IMG/VR virus record: IMGVR_UViG_3300032285_000181
Span: 1 to 36,256 of that record
Length of the DNA stretch: 36,256 nucleotides
From: a virus
Reading direction: 5' to 3' (one strand)
Shown: positions 29,501 to 36,256 of the stretch, piece after piece
How the letters are laid out: each line of letters opens with the position of its first letter
Position numbering within the stretch: the first letter of the stretch is position 1
Made by a program: the position numbers and the translations under genes
The notes under the pieces: generated by a model
What the model was told of the DNA's origin: nothing
The model's database searches: none
The model's input: the letters and a program-made list of their open reading frames with translations, nothing else

Positions 29501-29886
29501 CTTAAGTAATAGTCGTATGTTACGTTATAATATTCATACTGAAGTCTGTCGCTTGTAAGATATAAACCAGCTTCGTTATTAGATCCGTTACCAACATATA
29601 ATAGTCTTTGTACTGAATTGTTAAAACTACCACGTTTCATCCAAAAACTATAAGTCCAAGTAGTTTGACTACCAGCAGTACTGCTAATAGTTCTAGCAAG
29701 ATAGTTACCATTACCAGTTCTGAATCTTAAAGATCCAGGGATCTCATAGACACCATCACCTTCTTGCCAAGTGCCATTAGTTGTGGCTTGATATTGGTCT
29801 TTTAAATCAAAAATACCACTATTTGATGATTGTGATAATGCTACTGGATTACCAGTAATAAAATTTCCTGGATATCTTTTAGACAT
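26572..29886 (-). CDS. Modular adhesin (1104 aa): two LamG, SPRY, C-terminal domain
   Basis: The candidate anchor MSKRYPGNFITGNP...NSGIF (1-26) resembles that of the 530-residue adhesin. LamG-like 1 (about 50-250: TWTYSFWMKRG, AWYHVVVVADTTNSVANDRL, RIYINGT, SEINFIDGLALDPSYFG, YGYNGYYILG). LamG-like 2 (about 258-480: FTIEAFIYA, WNHLAVCRNAGNISVYINGK). Linker DMSGNGNSW (494-502). SPRY-like domain (about 545-755: GKYYWEITI, ILMVAVDMDNNKIYWGLNGT, NFGQRPFAYTPPTGFVSLNT). C-terminal domain (about 800-1104: VWEKC, WQWKQSPNSGFNIVTW, SHNLGVAPKFMIVKQ, IAYVWAEVPGFSKFGSY, ending YAAFAESPF). All are extracellular recognition folds; glycan or surface-protein binding is likely. It has no glycine-rich domain. 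TAGGA precedes ATG 29886. Confidence 0.9.
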   Translation of the reverse strand: MSKRYPGNFITGNPVALSQSSNSGIFDLKDQYQATTNGTWQEGDGVYEIPGSLRFRTGNGNYLARTISSTAGSQTTWTYSFWMKRGSFNNSVQRLLYVGNGSNNEAGLYLTSDRLQYEYYNVTYDYYLRTNRLLRDPSAWYHVVVVADTTNSVANDRLRIYINGTREVDLAANSMPSQNYAMRINEASQTHLIGTRSGGSDYFDGLLSEINFIDGLALDPSYFGVADPITNIWQPKPYTGGYGYNGYYILGNNNQTIYANYFGASSSGQYLTTAYSTDFALTNQDFTIEAFIYANEYFTQNDHGIFNFGENVTSVNGKSLIVTGYNSGAGQRMLRIAASSDGSTNDLINYVDIGQIEIYTWNHLAVCRNAGNISVYINGKRTYTYNIGATSLYNQTTYGLAIGNYRNNGSFGGANWPGAISNARVTIGQCLYSGTVITVPKAQLTTTSQGAISSNVKLLCCQSASATQDNSQYARTLTNNGTTSFVDYSYALTDMSGNGNSWGFNGNMYVLNVGTNRSLANWDILTDSPVNVFTSATDTGGVVSGNYCVWNPLATTTSGGTTPLPIDGNINMNFTNVGQWQRVMGSQTIPPTGKYYWEITISQVVSNISGTNSFNYLFGIANTAPQNFATYGNDGAGATYLSWWIDAGTPKTVVNQSKGSGTSYGSVPTNGQILMVAVDMDNNKIYWGLNGTWFNSGNPVTGANPGLSGQISSSYSYVPVMSAYAYNGVQNPLQTQTNFGQRPFAYTPPTGFVSLNTTNIQATGPSSVGKAAQQPNKWFDVNVWGGTGYQMDITNAGGFAPDLVWEKCLSTTYPHLIVDSARGAPSRLIPNTTAVEADEPTNIYKLNSDGFTVGTNAVSNTNGYRNVGWQWKQSPNSGFNIVTWAGNGAARSISHNLGVAPKFMIVKQRDVTTRSWAVYHSGLSNPQAAFYLDSNAAPFAYTAFFNSQTPDSSSIYIGTDATVNASGANYIAYVWAEVPGFSKFGSYYSSGLTDGPFINCGFKPKWILVREGTLSSGNLRDWLIWDAARTPYNGYSTSEFASGAQAIAALQPYTGTPGYSDAIDIVSNGFKFKNAASPNYNGSGGSYVYAAFAESPFALNNRAR
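26586..26593 (-). promoter_or_regulatory. Late promoter core ACTAAATA before the 178-aa gene
   Basis: ACTAAATA, the same 8-mer found before gp18 and before the 469-residue fibre, lies inside the last codons of the 1104-residue gene and 26 nt before the 178-residue gene. Spacing to the start matches the other cores. Confidence 0.5.
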
Positions 29887-29925
29887 GGTGTCCTATCTCG
29901 TATTCAAAAACTACAAAAACTAAAA

Positions 29926-30330
29926 TTAAGAAATTGTTTCGTATGAAGCAACTACTTCTAGATAACTTGCTGTACCAGCCTGTACAGATAGTGAAGTATT
30001 TTCTGTCAAGTAAATCGCACCTGCTTTATCCAACATCATTAATGTTGTGTTTGCTGGAACAGAAATTTGATATACTAAACGATATGCAGTACCGCTAGAT
30101 GCTGTAGTCAATGTACCATTAGTTACTGCGTTTGCAGCAGAACGGAATGATAGTGATACAGTTGCAGCTGAAACACCATTCACGTTTGATACGAAAATGT
30201 TGTTTACTTTAATGATAGTACCGCTAGAAGCAGCATTGCTAACTAAAGCGTTATCGTTTGTGTTTGTTAATGCTTGGTATGCAATACCACCGTTAATGGT
30301 AGATACTGATACAATGTTTGGATTTGCCAT
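29926..30330 (-). CDS. Small virion structural protein (134 aa)
   Basis: The protein begins MANPNIVSVSTINGGIAYQA and is rich in Ala, Ser, Thr and Val, with alternating strand-like segments: GTIIKVNNIFVSNVNG, AATVSLSFRS, YRLVYQISVPANTTLMMLDK, GAIYLTENTSLSVQAGTASY, LEVVASYE. This looks like a single beta-sandwich. Similar small proteins sit in fibre or structural clusters of T4-like aquatic phages (from memory). The order VPANTT-hydrophobic-D then LTENTSLSV-G resembles small decoration or fibre-associated beta proteins. A GAGGAA ribosome-binding site precedes ATG 30330. It lies between a GGTG-repeat fibre and the first LamG adhesin. Precise function unknown. Confidence 0.78.
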   Translation of the reverse strand: MANPNIVSVSTINGGIAYQALTNTNDNALVSNAASSGTIIKVNNIFVSNVNGVSAATVSLSFRSAANAVTNGTLTTASSGTAYRLVYQISVPANTTLMMLDKAGAIYLTENTSLSVQAGTASYLEVVASYETIS

Positions 30331-30348
30331 TTTTATTTCCTCTTAAAA

Positions 30349-31350
30349 TTATCCACCAAAAACCATTGCCATTGCAATAGCCTTGCCTGTTGATGCGTAA
30401 GGAGCAGTAATCCATGAAGGAGCACCACTCGTCACAGCCATGATTTGTCCTTCAGACCCTGCTGTTAATTTACTTAGGGTGTTTACTGCCGAAGCGTAAA
30501 CGATATCACCCTTTGCATAACTTGTTTGTCCTGTTCCACCATAGTTATACGTAATTGCAGTACCGTTCCAAGTACCAGTAGTAATAGTACCAACGGATAC
30601 TAAACTTGATAGAGTTCCTACTGTAGTATAAACAACTGTACCACCTGTAGCAAAATCAACAGATGATGAATCTGTACCAGTAAATGTTAGCGTATTAGAA
30701 GCAGTTAGCGTTTTTCCATTTGCAATAGTTAAAGTAGCAGATGTTGCTGGAGCAGTAATAGTAACTTTATTAACTGTTTTATTAGTTAATGCTTCACTAC
30801 CAGCGAGAGTGGATAGAGTACCAGTCGTTGGTAAAGTAACAGAAGTGTTTGCAGATAGAGTTAAACCAAGTGAATAGTTACCAGTGAAACTAATTGTGTT
30901 TGCAGCATTATTTGCAATACCAGTACCACCATATGCAGCACCAATAACTGACGCATTCCAAGTACCAGTTGTAACTGTACCAGTAGCAGTAATGTCATCT
31001 AAACCTAGTGTATCCCAAGATGGAGTTCCATCAGCTGCCATTTTTAGGTAACTGGCAACAGATGGTTTAGTTAGTTTAGATAGTGTGTTTGAAGCACTAG
31101 CGTAAAGGATATCACCAGTAGCGTAGGTCGTTTGACCAGTACCACCTTTAGTTGCAGCGATAGCAGTCGCCGACCAAGTACCAGTAGCAACTGTTCCCAC
31201 GGTGACGATAGAAGTACCGCCAGTTAAACTATTCATGGCACCAGCATAGGTGGCTTCTAGTTTATCCGTGTTTAAGTTACTAAAGTTAGCATCGACTTCA
31301 GCGTTAGTAAGAGGCGACCCTTTAGTCGATCTTAAGACTATTGTTGACAT
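30349..31350 (-). CDS. Tail fibre protein with GGTG repeats (333 aa)
   Basis: The N-terminus MSTIVLRSTKGSPLTNAEVD then ANFSNLNTDK is a frequent opening of aquatic-phage fibres. The body is made of fibre repeats: GTWSATAIAATKGGTGQTTY, GDILYASASNTLSKLT (twice, about 79-95 and again near 278-293), GTWNASVIGAAYGGTG, LPTTGTLSTLAGSEALTNKT and a TLTIANGKTLTASNTLTFTG module nearly identical to one in the 1036-residue fibre. It ends YASTGKAIAMAMVFGG, identical to the end of the 163-residue protein. AAAGGA overlaps the previous gene's double stop. Probably a trimeric fibre. Confidence 0.88.
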   Translation of the reverse strand: MSTIVLRSTKGSPLTNAEVDANFSNLNTDKLEATYAGAMNSLTGGTSIVTVGTVATGTWSATAIAATKGGTGQTTYATGDILYASASNTLSKLTKPSVASYLKMAADGTPSWDTLGLDDITATGTVTTGTWNASVIGAAYGGTGIANNAANTISFTGNYSLGLTLSANTSVTLPTTGTLSTLAGSEALTNKTVNKVTITAPATSATLTIANGKTLTASNTLTFTGTDSSSVDFATGGTVVYTTVGTLSSLVSVGTITTGTWNGTAITYNYGGTGQTSYAKGDIVYASAVNTLSKLTAGSEGQIMAVTSGAPSWITAPYASTGKAIAMAMVFGG

Positions 31351-31353
31351 TTA

Positions 31354-31584
31354 TTATCCTTTTATACGATCTTGCAATAATGCTGATAGCATTTGTTTGA
31401 TTTCACTCAAATCTTGTTTTATGTTATTTATTTCGTGTGCCTGAGTAGCCAACTGCTCTTTATCAGACATTAAAGACTCTTTTCTACGAATATAGTTGTC
31501 ATAATCTGTTCTATTAGTATTTAGGATAGCCATGGTGCTGGCATCTCGTACTAAACTAGGATCTCCCTTTACTTTTAGAAACAT
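31354..31584 (-). CDS. Small conserved coiled-coil-like protein (76 aa)
   Basis: ATG 31584 (MFLKVKGDPSLVRDASTMAI) is preferred; it lies one base after the stop of the large structural gene (TAATATG). A GTG at 31593 would add three residues and overlap that gene by 8 bp; neither has a clear ribosome-binding site, suggesting coupling. The N-terminal MFLKVKGDPSLVRD...NTNRTDYDNY is a pattern I recall from small T4-like aquatic phage proteins. The C-terminal half (EQLATQAHEINNIKQDLSEI, KQMLSALLQ) has heptad-like hydrophobic spacing of a coiled coil. It ends in a double TAA. A structural adaptor is plausible; function unknown. Confidence 0.75.
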   Translation of the reverse strand: MFLKVKGDPSLVRDASTMAILNTNRTDYDNYIRRKESLMSDKEQLATQAHEINNIKQDLSEIKQMLSALLQDRIKG

Positions 31585-31585
31585 A

Positions 31586-34500
31586 TTATGCACACGCTAT
31601 AATTCGTAGATCTTTGATTCTTGGGATAGCAGAACTATTTGTAGACTGCATAACAATCTTAATCGCAAAAGAATCGAACTGGGCTAGACCCTCTTCAGAG
31701 TAATCTATATCAGTGAAAGTGCCATCTCCGTTTTGTACTTTCTTAATTGGAGCATCAGGATCAGTTAAAGTCCAGTTAATCTGATCCATATCTAAAGTAG
31801 AGCCCACTGGAGAAGTCTTATAGTAAACCAATACATTGGCTTCACTTGGGATATTTCCAGAGAATCTAATTCTAAAGAAGTTAGATGGGTTTGCCAAGTT
31901 AATCGCTCTAGAGATATATTTATTCACTGAAGAACTACCCACTGGGGCGATCTCGTCAACGAACAGAGTTCTTAGAGTAACTGTGGTTCCAGTAACAGCA
32001 GATTCAGCAGTAACTGAAGAAGTTCTAGCGATGTAAATCGTTCCAGTTGTAGAGCCATCACCACCGATACCAGTAACTAAGAAAGTTCCGTTATTTCCAG
32101 AAGTAGTCGCATTAGTAACAGTGATATATTTACCCACTGAAATTGTAGGAATCAATGCACATACTGAAGAATTGGTAGAAGTGATAGTGGTTGACTTACC
32201 AGAGTATAGTAAAGTCGCTGTACCATTAGTTGATAGACCAGCTGTATGAGTTGGACCAGTTCCACCAGTAGTTCCTGCAATAGTTACTATGTATAGATTA
32301 CCAAGATAGTTAATCTGATCACCAACAATTTTAGCAGTGCTTGCTGCCCATGCAGTTCCTAAGTTAGCGAAACTAAACGCTCCAGTTGAACCATCAAATA
32401 CTGTTCTATTGTCAAGAACAGACACGTTGATATTAGTCTCAGAAGGAGCATTAATCTTATTAGAAATAGCGATCAATGAAGTTCTGTGAGTATCAATGAT
32501 AGGTGAAAGAGCATTATTAGTAGAACTAATTGTTGCAGTTAGAGTTAAAGTCTTACCAGCAGATGTTTGATTTACAGTGGAAGCCACAACTTGAGGAGCA
32601 TAGAAAATATTGTTGTTATTTGGAACAATACCCTTTGCAGTACCGTAAGTGTATGGAGTTTCACCACCATCAACTGATTTACCAGTGGTTGTAGCCATAG
32701 TAAAGTCAACTTTAGTATCAGAGAAATTCTGTGCTTGAATAGCAGGAACTGCCACATCAAACAACACGTTGCTGCTGGCACGAACACCCATACCACCAGT
32801 ATATCCAGTAGTATCAGCATTTGTTGTAACAGTCATGCAGTAAGAATCTAAATCAACATCGCTAATTGTATGTTGAATCTGTGCGTTTGAAATATCTGTA
32901 TAAATTTCAGTTACTGGGATACCGTTAATTGGAGGAGCAAGTTTATATGCAACACCAGATGTTACTGGTGTAGTAGTATTTGCTTTAAGAACTAAATGAG
33001 TATTGTCAGTAACGTGATCGATAATACCGATAACCTTATTATCTGAAGCACGAATAAGTGCAGTTCCAGCGTAATCAACATCACTAATAAATGATGTTCC
33101 TGTACCAACAACAGCAGTACTTCCATCTGCAACAGTAAATGTTCCAGAGAATGAAGTTCCTGTATAAACAGTGGTATCTGTATTATCAAATACTACTTTA
33201 GAATTTTCAAACATTCCATGGTTTTGATGCCATACACGAACTTTGTTAGTTCCACTTACAGTTTGGAATGGATTACTATCAATTTCATTTAATGGAAGTA
33301 CATCGTTTACGAATGGAACCGCACCATTAACATCAGTATCAAATTTACAACGATAAAGAGTAAACTTCAAGTCTTGGTCTTGATTAGCAGTCCAAGTAGA
33401 TGCGTTCTGAGACTTGAATAGAACACCAGCATATGGTTGTTCAGAAATAGTTCTGCTCGAGTTAGGAATAATGTCACCCATCTGAGAGATCCAAACTTTG
33501 TAGTTATTGGAGTCAGACGCTAGAACGATTGCATATTCTTGACCATCTTGTACATAAACAGGAGATGGGAAAGTGAATGTTGTTGCGGTGTCATACTTAG
33601 GATATGAAGAGCCAGAACCATCAGTCATTGCAACAGTTGTATCTGAAAGATGTACATCGATCGGATTTAATGTTACTTTAGAGAATGGAAGAATGCGTTT
33701 TCCTGGATAGCCATTAACAACTTCACGAATCTCTAATGTCACAGGTAGGTTTGAATCTTTAGCAGCAAAGAAGATATCTACTTTACTTAAGAACGCACCA
33801 CCTGGAGATTGGACCAAGAATGTTTGTGCCAGTGGATCATACCAACCAGTATCACGAGCAACACGTTCGATAGTCTTAGTAACTGTATCGTTTTCAGCAA
33901 CAATCTCTTGAATAATATGAGCATTACGAATAGAGTTAATTGTTTGTTGACGAGTCTCAAGAATACCAGTTGCTTGATATTGAACTTTAGCAGAAGAAGA
34001 CTGTTGTCCATCCACAGTTGAAACATCAAGTAATTTAAACTCACGAGTACCAGTACGGAATTTTAATGCATCATCGTCTGGGATATAGAACACGAAGTTC
34101 AAATCACCAATAGAGTTAGTTACTAGTGCAGTACCTTGAGTATTATTAGTCGGCATTGTGCCACTAATAGTTGCAGTTGCACCAGATCCTGTACCATATG
34201 CAGTAATAGTTTCACCAAGAGTAAATGTACCCTTAATATTTACAATATGTAAGCGACGTGATGTGATAGTGCCAGCTGAATTGGTAGTGTAATCTTTTCC
34301 GATAACTACAGCAGTTGCAGAACCACCTTTAATTCTATCTCCCACATTCAAACACATATTGCCATTGGCATCTGCAGTATATGAACCAGAAATATTATCA
34401 ATAATACGTGCAGTATCTGCAGCATCGTTTCCAGAGTTCTTTGCAGTGTCAAAGTCAGTTCCAGATGTCAATGTATATGTTAGATACGATGCTGGTGTGC

Positions 34501-36256
34501 AGTAACCACTAACAGAAGTGCTATCAAAATATGGATAGAATGTTGTATTTGGTTTTAGTCCTTTAACTTGAACTAAAACATTTCGTGAACGAATGTATGG
34601 AATAACAGCAGTAGAAACTACTTTATCATCTACAACTTGACGCTCCATTTGAACTGCAAGAGTAGATTTAACACCAGTACGTCCACGACCAATTTGTTGT
34701 GCAGTAGTTTGAACATAAACTTGACGAGCTGGACCACCACCTGAACCACCACCAAAACGCTGGTTGAATTCATCTACGTTAATATAAGTAGCACCTTGGT
34801 CAAGAGCACGTTGGTTTGCCCAGTTAGAACCAGTTGTATACTGAATTAATGATCCACCGACTGGAAGAGGTTCACCCATCCAAAGGATTTGCCATGCGTT
34901 CCAAATAGTACCAAGGATACCTGCTTGAGTTGCAAGAGCAGCAATAGTATTAAAGTTACCTTCCACGTTACGGACAATATCTGGGCGACGAGCAGTTTCG
35001 AACCAATCATCTGAAGATGGGTTCATGCGAATATTGCCAAGGAATGTGAAGATAGCAAATGGATTGATGTTTTCAATACGAGATGCATATTGTTGAGTAA
35101 CAAGTGGAATATCTTCTTTAACTGGTAATGTAATTACATCACCATAAAGTTTATAGCCTGCACTTAATCGTGCAGCATCAGTACTCTTGTTTTCCACAAG
35201 ATTTACGTTATTCATTGTAAAGAATGGACGCAATTCTGCATTTTGCATATCAACAGAGCATAGGTAGTCTGGTGATAGCACGTTACCGACATTGTGTCCT
35301 GTGAATGAATCTACAATAAATCCATTCTTAAATCTTTCCAATCCTTTTGAGTCGGTGATAGAAAGTGATTTAGTTTCTTGTTCTAATAGTGATAAAGAAG
35401 TATAGTATTCTAGGTTATCGATACGCTTTTCTAGTTTACCAATATCACGCATTGTATAACGCTTGTTATCAACTTGATCAATAACGATGTTAGCGTTTGA
35501 TGTACCGAAAGTATATGGCTCAAGAGTCAACTTATAAAGAACCATACCCAATGCTGGATCAAGTGGCTCTCCTGGAACTAAAGCAGGAACACCAGCAATG
35601 TCAAAGAATTTACCAGTTTTATCGATAGCAATTTTATCTCTACGTGATAGGTAATATGAATAATCCAAAGTCATATCATTACCACGTTTTGGAGTGATAG
35701 AGAACGATGAATTTGTACCAGTAAATGTTAAACCAGCATCTCCAATTCTTGGACGGAAGTCGATAACATCACGTAATGATACACCATTGTAAGAAGGAAC
35801 ATCAACTGCCTTGATAGTATCATCAATTGGATAAGAATTCTTTGTAAAATAATCTCCAGGAGTATGCTCAAACCACTCAAATGTTACTGAAATAGGAGCA
35901 GATGGCGGAGTGTATGAATTCTTTAATAGTAATCTACCAAGATCATAAAAACTATCTCGTTGTCCATTATCAAAATCATAGTGATCAAAAATGTCAACAG
36001 TGTAAGTTCCAGCAGGTGATGCAAATGAACCACCATCCATCAGAATAGATTTAATACGAAGAATGTCTGCCTTACCGAGAGAAAGGAGTGCTTTTGTGGC
36101 TGTAGCCTGAGTTGTAAATGTTATAGTGGCAGTTTGTTTGATTTTAGTCTTTTCACCAATTCCTTGTTTCAAGATAGTTGCCATTGCAACAAAATCTTTT
36201 CCAGCATAAGTGTCTGGAATAGTGAATGTAATAGTTGTACCACCACCAGAAGTCCA
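31586..36256 (-). CDS. Very large virion structural protein, DUF4815-type, N-terminus beyond right edge
   Basis: The frame is open to the window edge: 24 codons upstream of the ATG at 36184 continue in frame with ordinary coding sequence (TSGGGTTITFTIPDTYAGKD), and there is no good ribosome-binding site before that ATG, so I read it as internal. At least 1556 residues are present. Numbering from the internal Met: VSLRDVIDFRPRIGD (about 135-149), LSRRDKIAIDKTGKFFDIAG (179-198), a probable coiled coil TMRDIGKLEKRIDNLEYYTS (244-263), a GTFTLGETIT module near 650, and RDTGWYDPLAQTFLVQSPGG near 775 followed by KVDIFFAAKD. These segments I associate with DUF4815-containing structural proteins of T4-like phages. 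Likely baseplate or fibre-related; located upstream of the fibre cluster. Confidence 0.88.
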   Translation of the reverse strand, partial: WTSGGGTTITFTIPDTYAGKDFVAMATILKQGIGEKTKIKQTATITFTTQATATKALLSLGKADILRIKSILMDGGSFASPAGTYTVDIFDHYDFDNGQRDSFYDLGRLLLKNSYTPPSAPISVTFEWFEHTPGDYFTKNSYPIDDTIKAVDVPSYNGVSLRDVIDFRPRIGDAGLTFTGTNSSFSITPKRGNDMTLDYSYYLSRRDKIAIDKTGKFFDIAGVPALVPGEPLDPALGMVLYKLTLEPYTFGTSNANIVIDQVDNKRYTMRDIGKLEKRIDNLEYYTSLSLLEQETKSLSITDSKGLERFKNGFIVDSFTGHNVGNVLSPDYLCSVDMQNAELRPFFTMNNVNLVENKSTDAARLSAGYKLYGDVITLPVKEDIPLVTQQYASRIENINPFAIFTFLGNIRMNPSSDDWFETARRPDIVRNVEGNFNTIAALATQAGILGTIWNAWQILWMGEPLPVGGSLIQYTTGSNWANQRALDQGATYINVDEFNQRFGGGSGGGPARQVYVQTTAQQIGRGRTGVKSTLAVQMERQVVDDKVVSTAVIPYIRSRNVLVQVKGLKPNTTFYPYFDSTSVSGYCTPASYLTYTLTSGTDFDTAKNSGNDAADTARIIDNISGSYTADANGNMCLNVGDRIKGGSATAVVIGKDYTTNSAGTITSRRLHIVNIKGTFTLGETITAYGTGSGATATISGTMPTNNTQGTALVTNSIGDLNFVFYIPDDDALKFRTGTREFKLLDVSTVDGQQSSSAKVQYQATGILETRQQTINSIRNAHIIQEIVAENDTVTKTIERVARDTGWYDPLAQTFLVQSPGGAFLSKVDIFFAAKDSNLPVTLEIREVVNGYPGKRILPFSKVTLNPIDVHLSDTTVAMTDGSGSSYPKYDTATTFTFPSPVYVQDGQEYAIVLASDSNNYKVWISQMGDIIPNSSRTISEQPYAGVLFKSQNASTWTANQDQDLKFTLYRCKFDTDVNGAVPFVNDVLPLNEIDSNPFQTVSGTNKVRVWHQNHGMFENSKVVFDNTDTTVYTGTSFSGTFTVADGSTAVVGTGTSFISDVDYAGTALIRASDNKVIGIIDHVTDNTHLVLKANTTTPVTSGVAYKLAPPINGIPVTEIYTDISNAQIQHTISDVDLDSYCMTVTTNADTTGYTGGMGVRASSNVLFDVAVPAIQAQNFSDTKVDFTMATTTGKSVDGGETPYTYGTAKGIVPNNNNIFYAPQVVASTVNQTSAGKTLTLTATISSTNNALSPIIDTHRTSLIAISNKINAPSETNINVSVLDNRTVFDGSTGAFSFANLGTAWAASTAKIVGDQINYLGNLYIVTIAGTTGGTGPTHTAGLSTNGTATLLYSGKSTTITSTNSSVCALIPTISVGKYITVTNATTSGNNGTFLVTGIGGDGSTTGTIYIARTSSVTAESAVTGTTVTLRTLFVDEIAPVGSSSVNKYISRAINLANPSNFFRIRFSGNIPSEANVLVYYKTSPVGSTLDMDQINWTLTDPDAPIKKVQNGDGTFTDIDYSEEGLAQFDSFAIKIVMQSTNSSAIPRIKDLRIIACA

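Noticed and set aside
31425-31432. AATAAATA as a late promoter for the 333-residue fibre
   Set aside because: It lies inside the small coiled-coil gene about 75 nt from the next start, farther than the 20-31 nt of most cores here; AT-rich coding sequence makes chance matches likely.
36182-36184. ATG at 36184 as the true start of the giant structural protein
   Set aside because: The frame is open upstream to the edge with coding-like sequence and no ribosome-binding site precedes this ATG.

Overview
The window is one continuous late, structural-gene segment of a T4-like contractile-tailed phage (myovirus, Caudoviricetes). Every gene I can support is on the minus strand, so transcription runs from high to low coordinates. 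The set gp13-gp14-gp15-gp17-gp18-gp19-gp20-gp67 is in T4 order. The AT-rich sequence and the fibre and small-protein families resemble T4-like phages of marine and freshwater bacteria (cyanophage and pelagiphage relatives). That affiliation is from memory of those families, not from a search, and the host cannot be read from the window.

Layout in transcription order (right to left): (1) 36256-31586, a very large virion structural protein of the DUF4815 type, open at the right edge, with a small coiled-coil-like protein behind it. (2) 31350-18243, a host-recognition locus: a GGTG-repeat fibre, a small structural protein, and three successive adhesin-plus-small-protein pairs (1104+178 aa, 530+131 aa, 1731+173 aa). 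The adhesins are built from LamG-like, SPRY-like and glycine-rich modules. The locus ends in a strong intrinsic terminator at about 18190-18218. (3) 18143-9563, a second fibre block behind its own late promoter: 112 aa, 84 aa, 1036 aa fibre, 469 aa fibre, 957 aa structural protein and 163 aa mini-fibre. (4) 9561-1, the tightly packed neck/terminase/tail/portal/prohead-core block, several genes joined by TAATG stop-start overlaps, open at the left edge.

How the genes work together: gp20 and gp67 (with an unnamed partial gene) build the portal and prohead core; gp17 packages DNA; gp13 and gp14 form the neck; gp15, gp18 and gp19 make the contractile tail; the roughly 21 kb of fibre genes, in the place where T4 keeps baseplate, short-fibre and fibritin genes 9-12/wac, would set host range. 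Eight copies of a T4-type late promoter core (GATAAATA, CATAAATA, AATAAATA or ACTAAATA) lie upstream of genes, and in four of them the TAA stop of the preceding gene is part of the promoter.

The most notable features are inserted surface modules in the otherwise conserved gp13, gp14 and gp18; an identical C-terminal 16-residue segment on two otherwise different fibres; paralogous small proteins with one shared half and one divergent half, each paired with a different giant adhesin; and a 1731-residue adhesin that appears to begin in the middle of a module. I found no tRNA, CRISPR array, integrase, insertion sequence or reverse transcriptase. The largest gene-free gaps are only about 100 bp.
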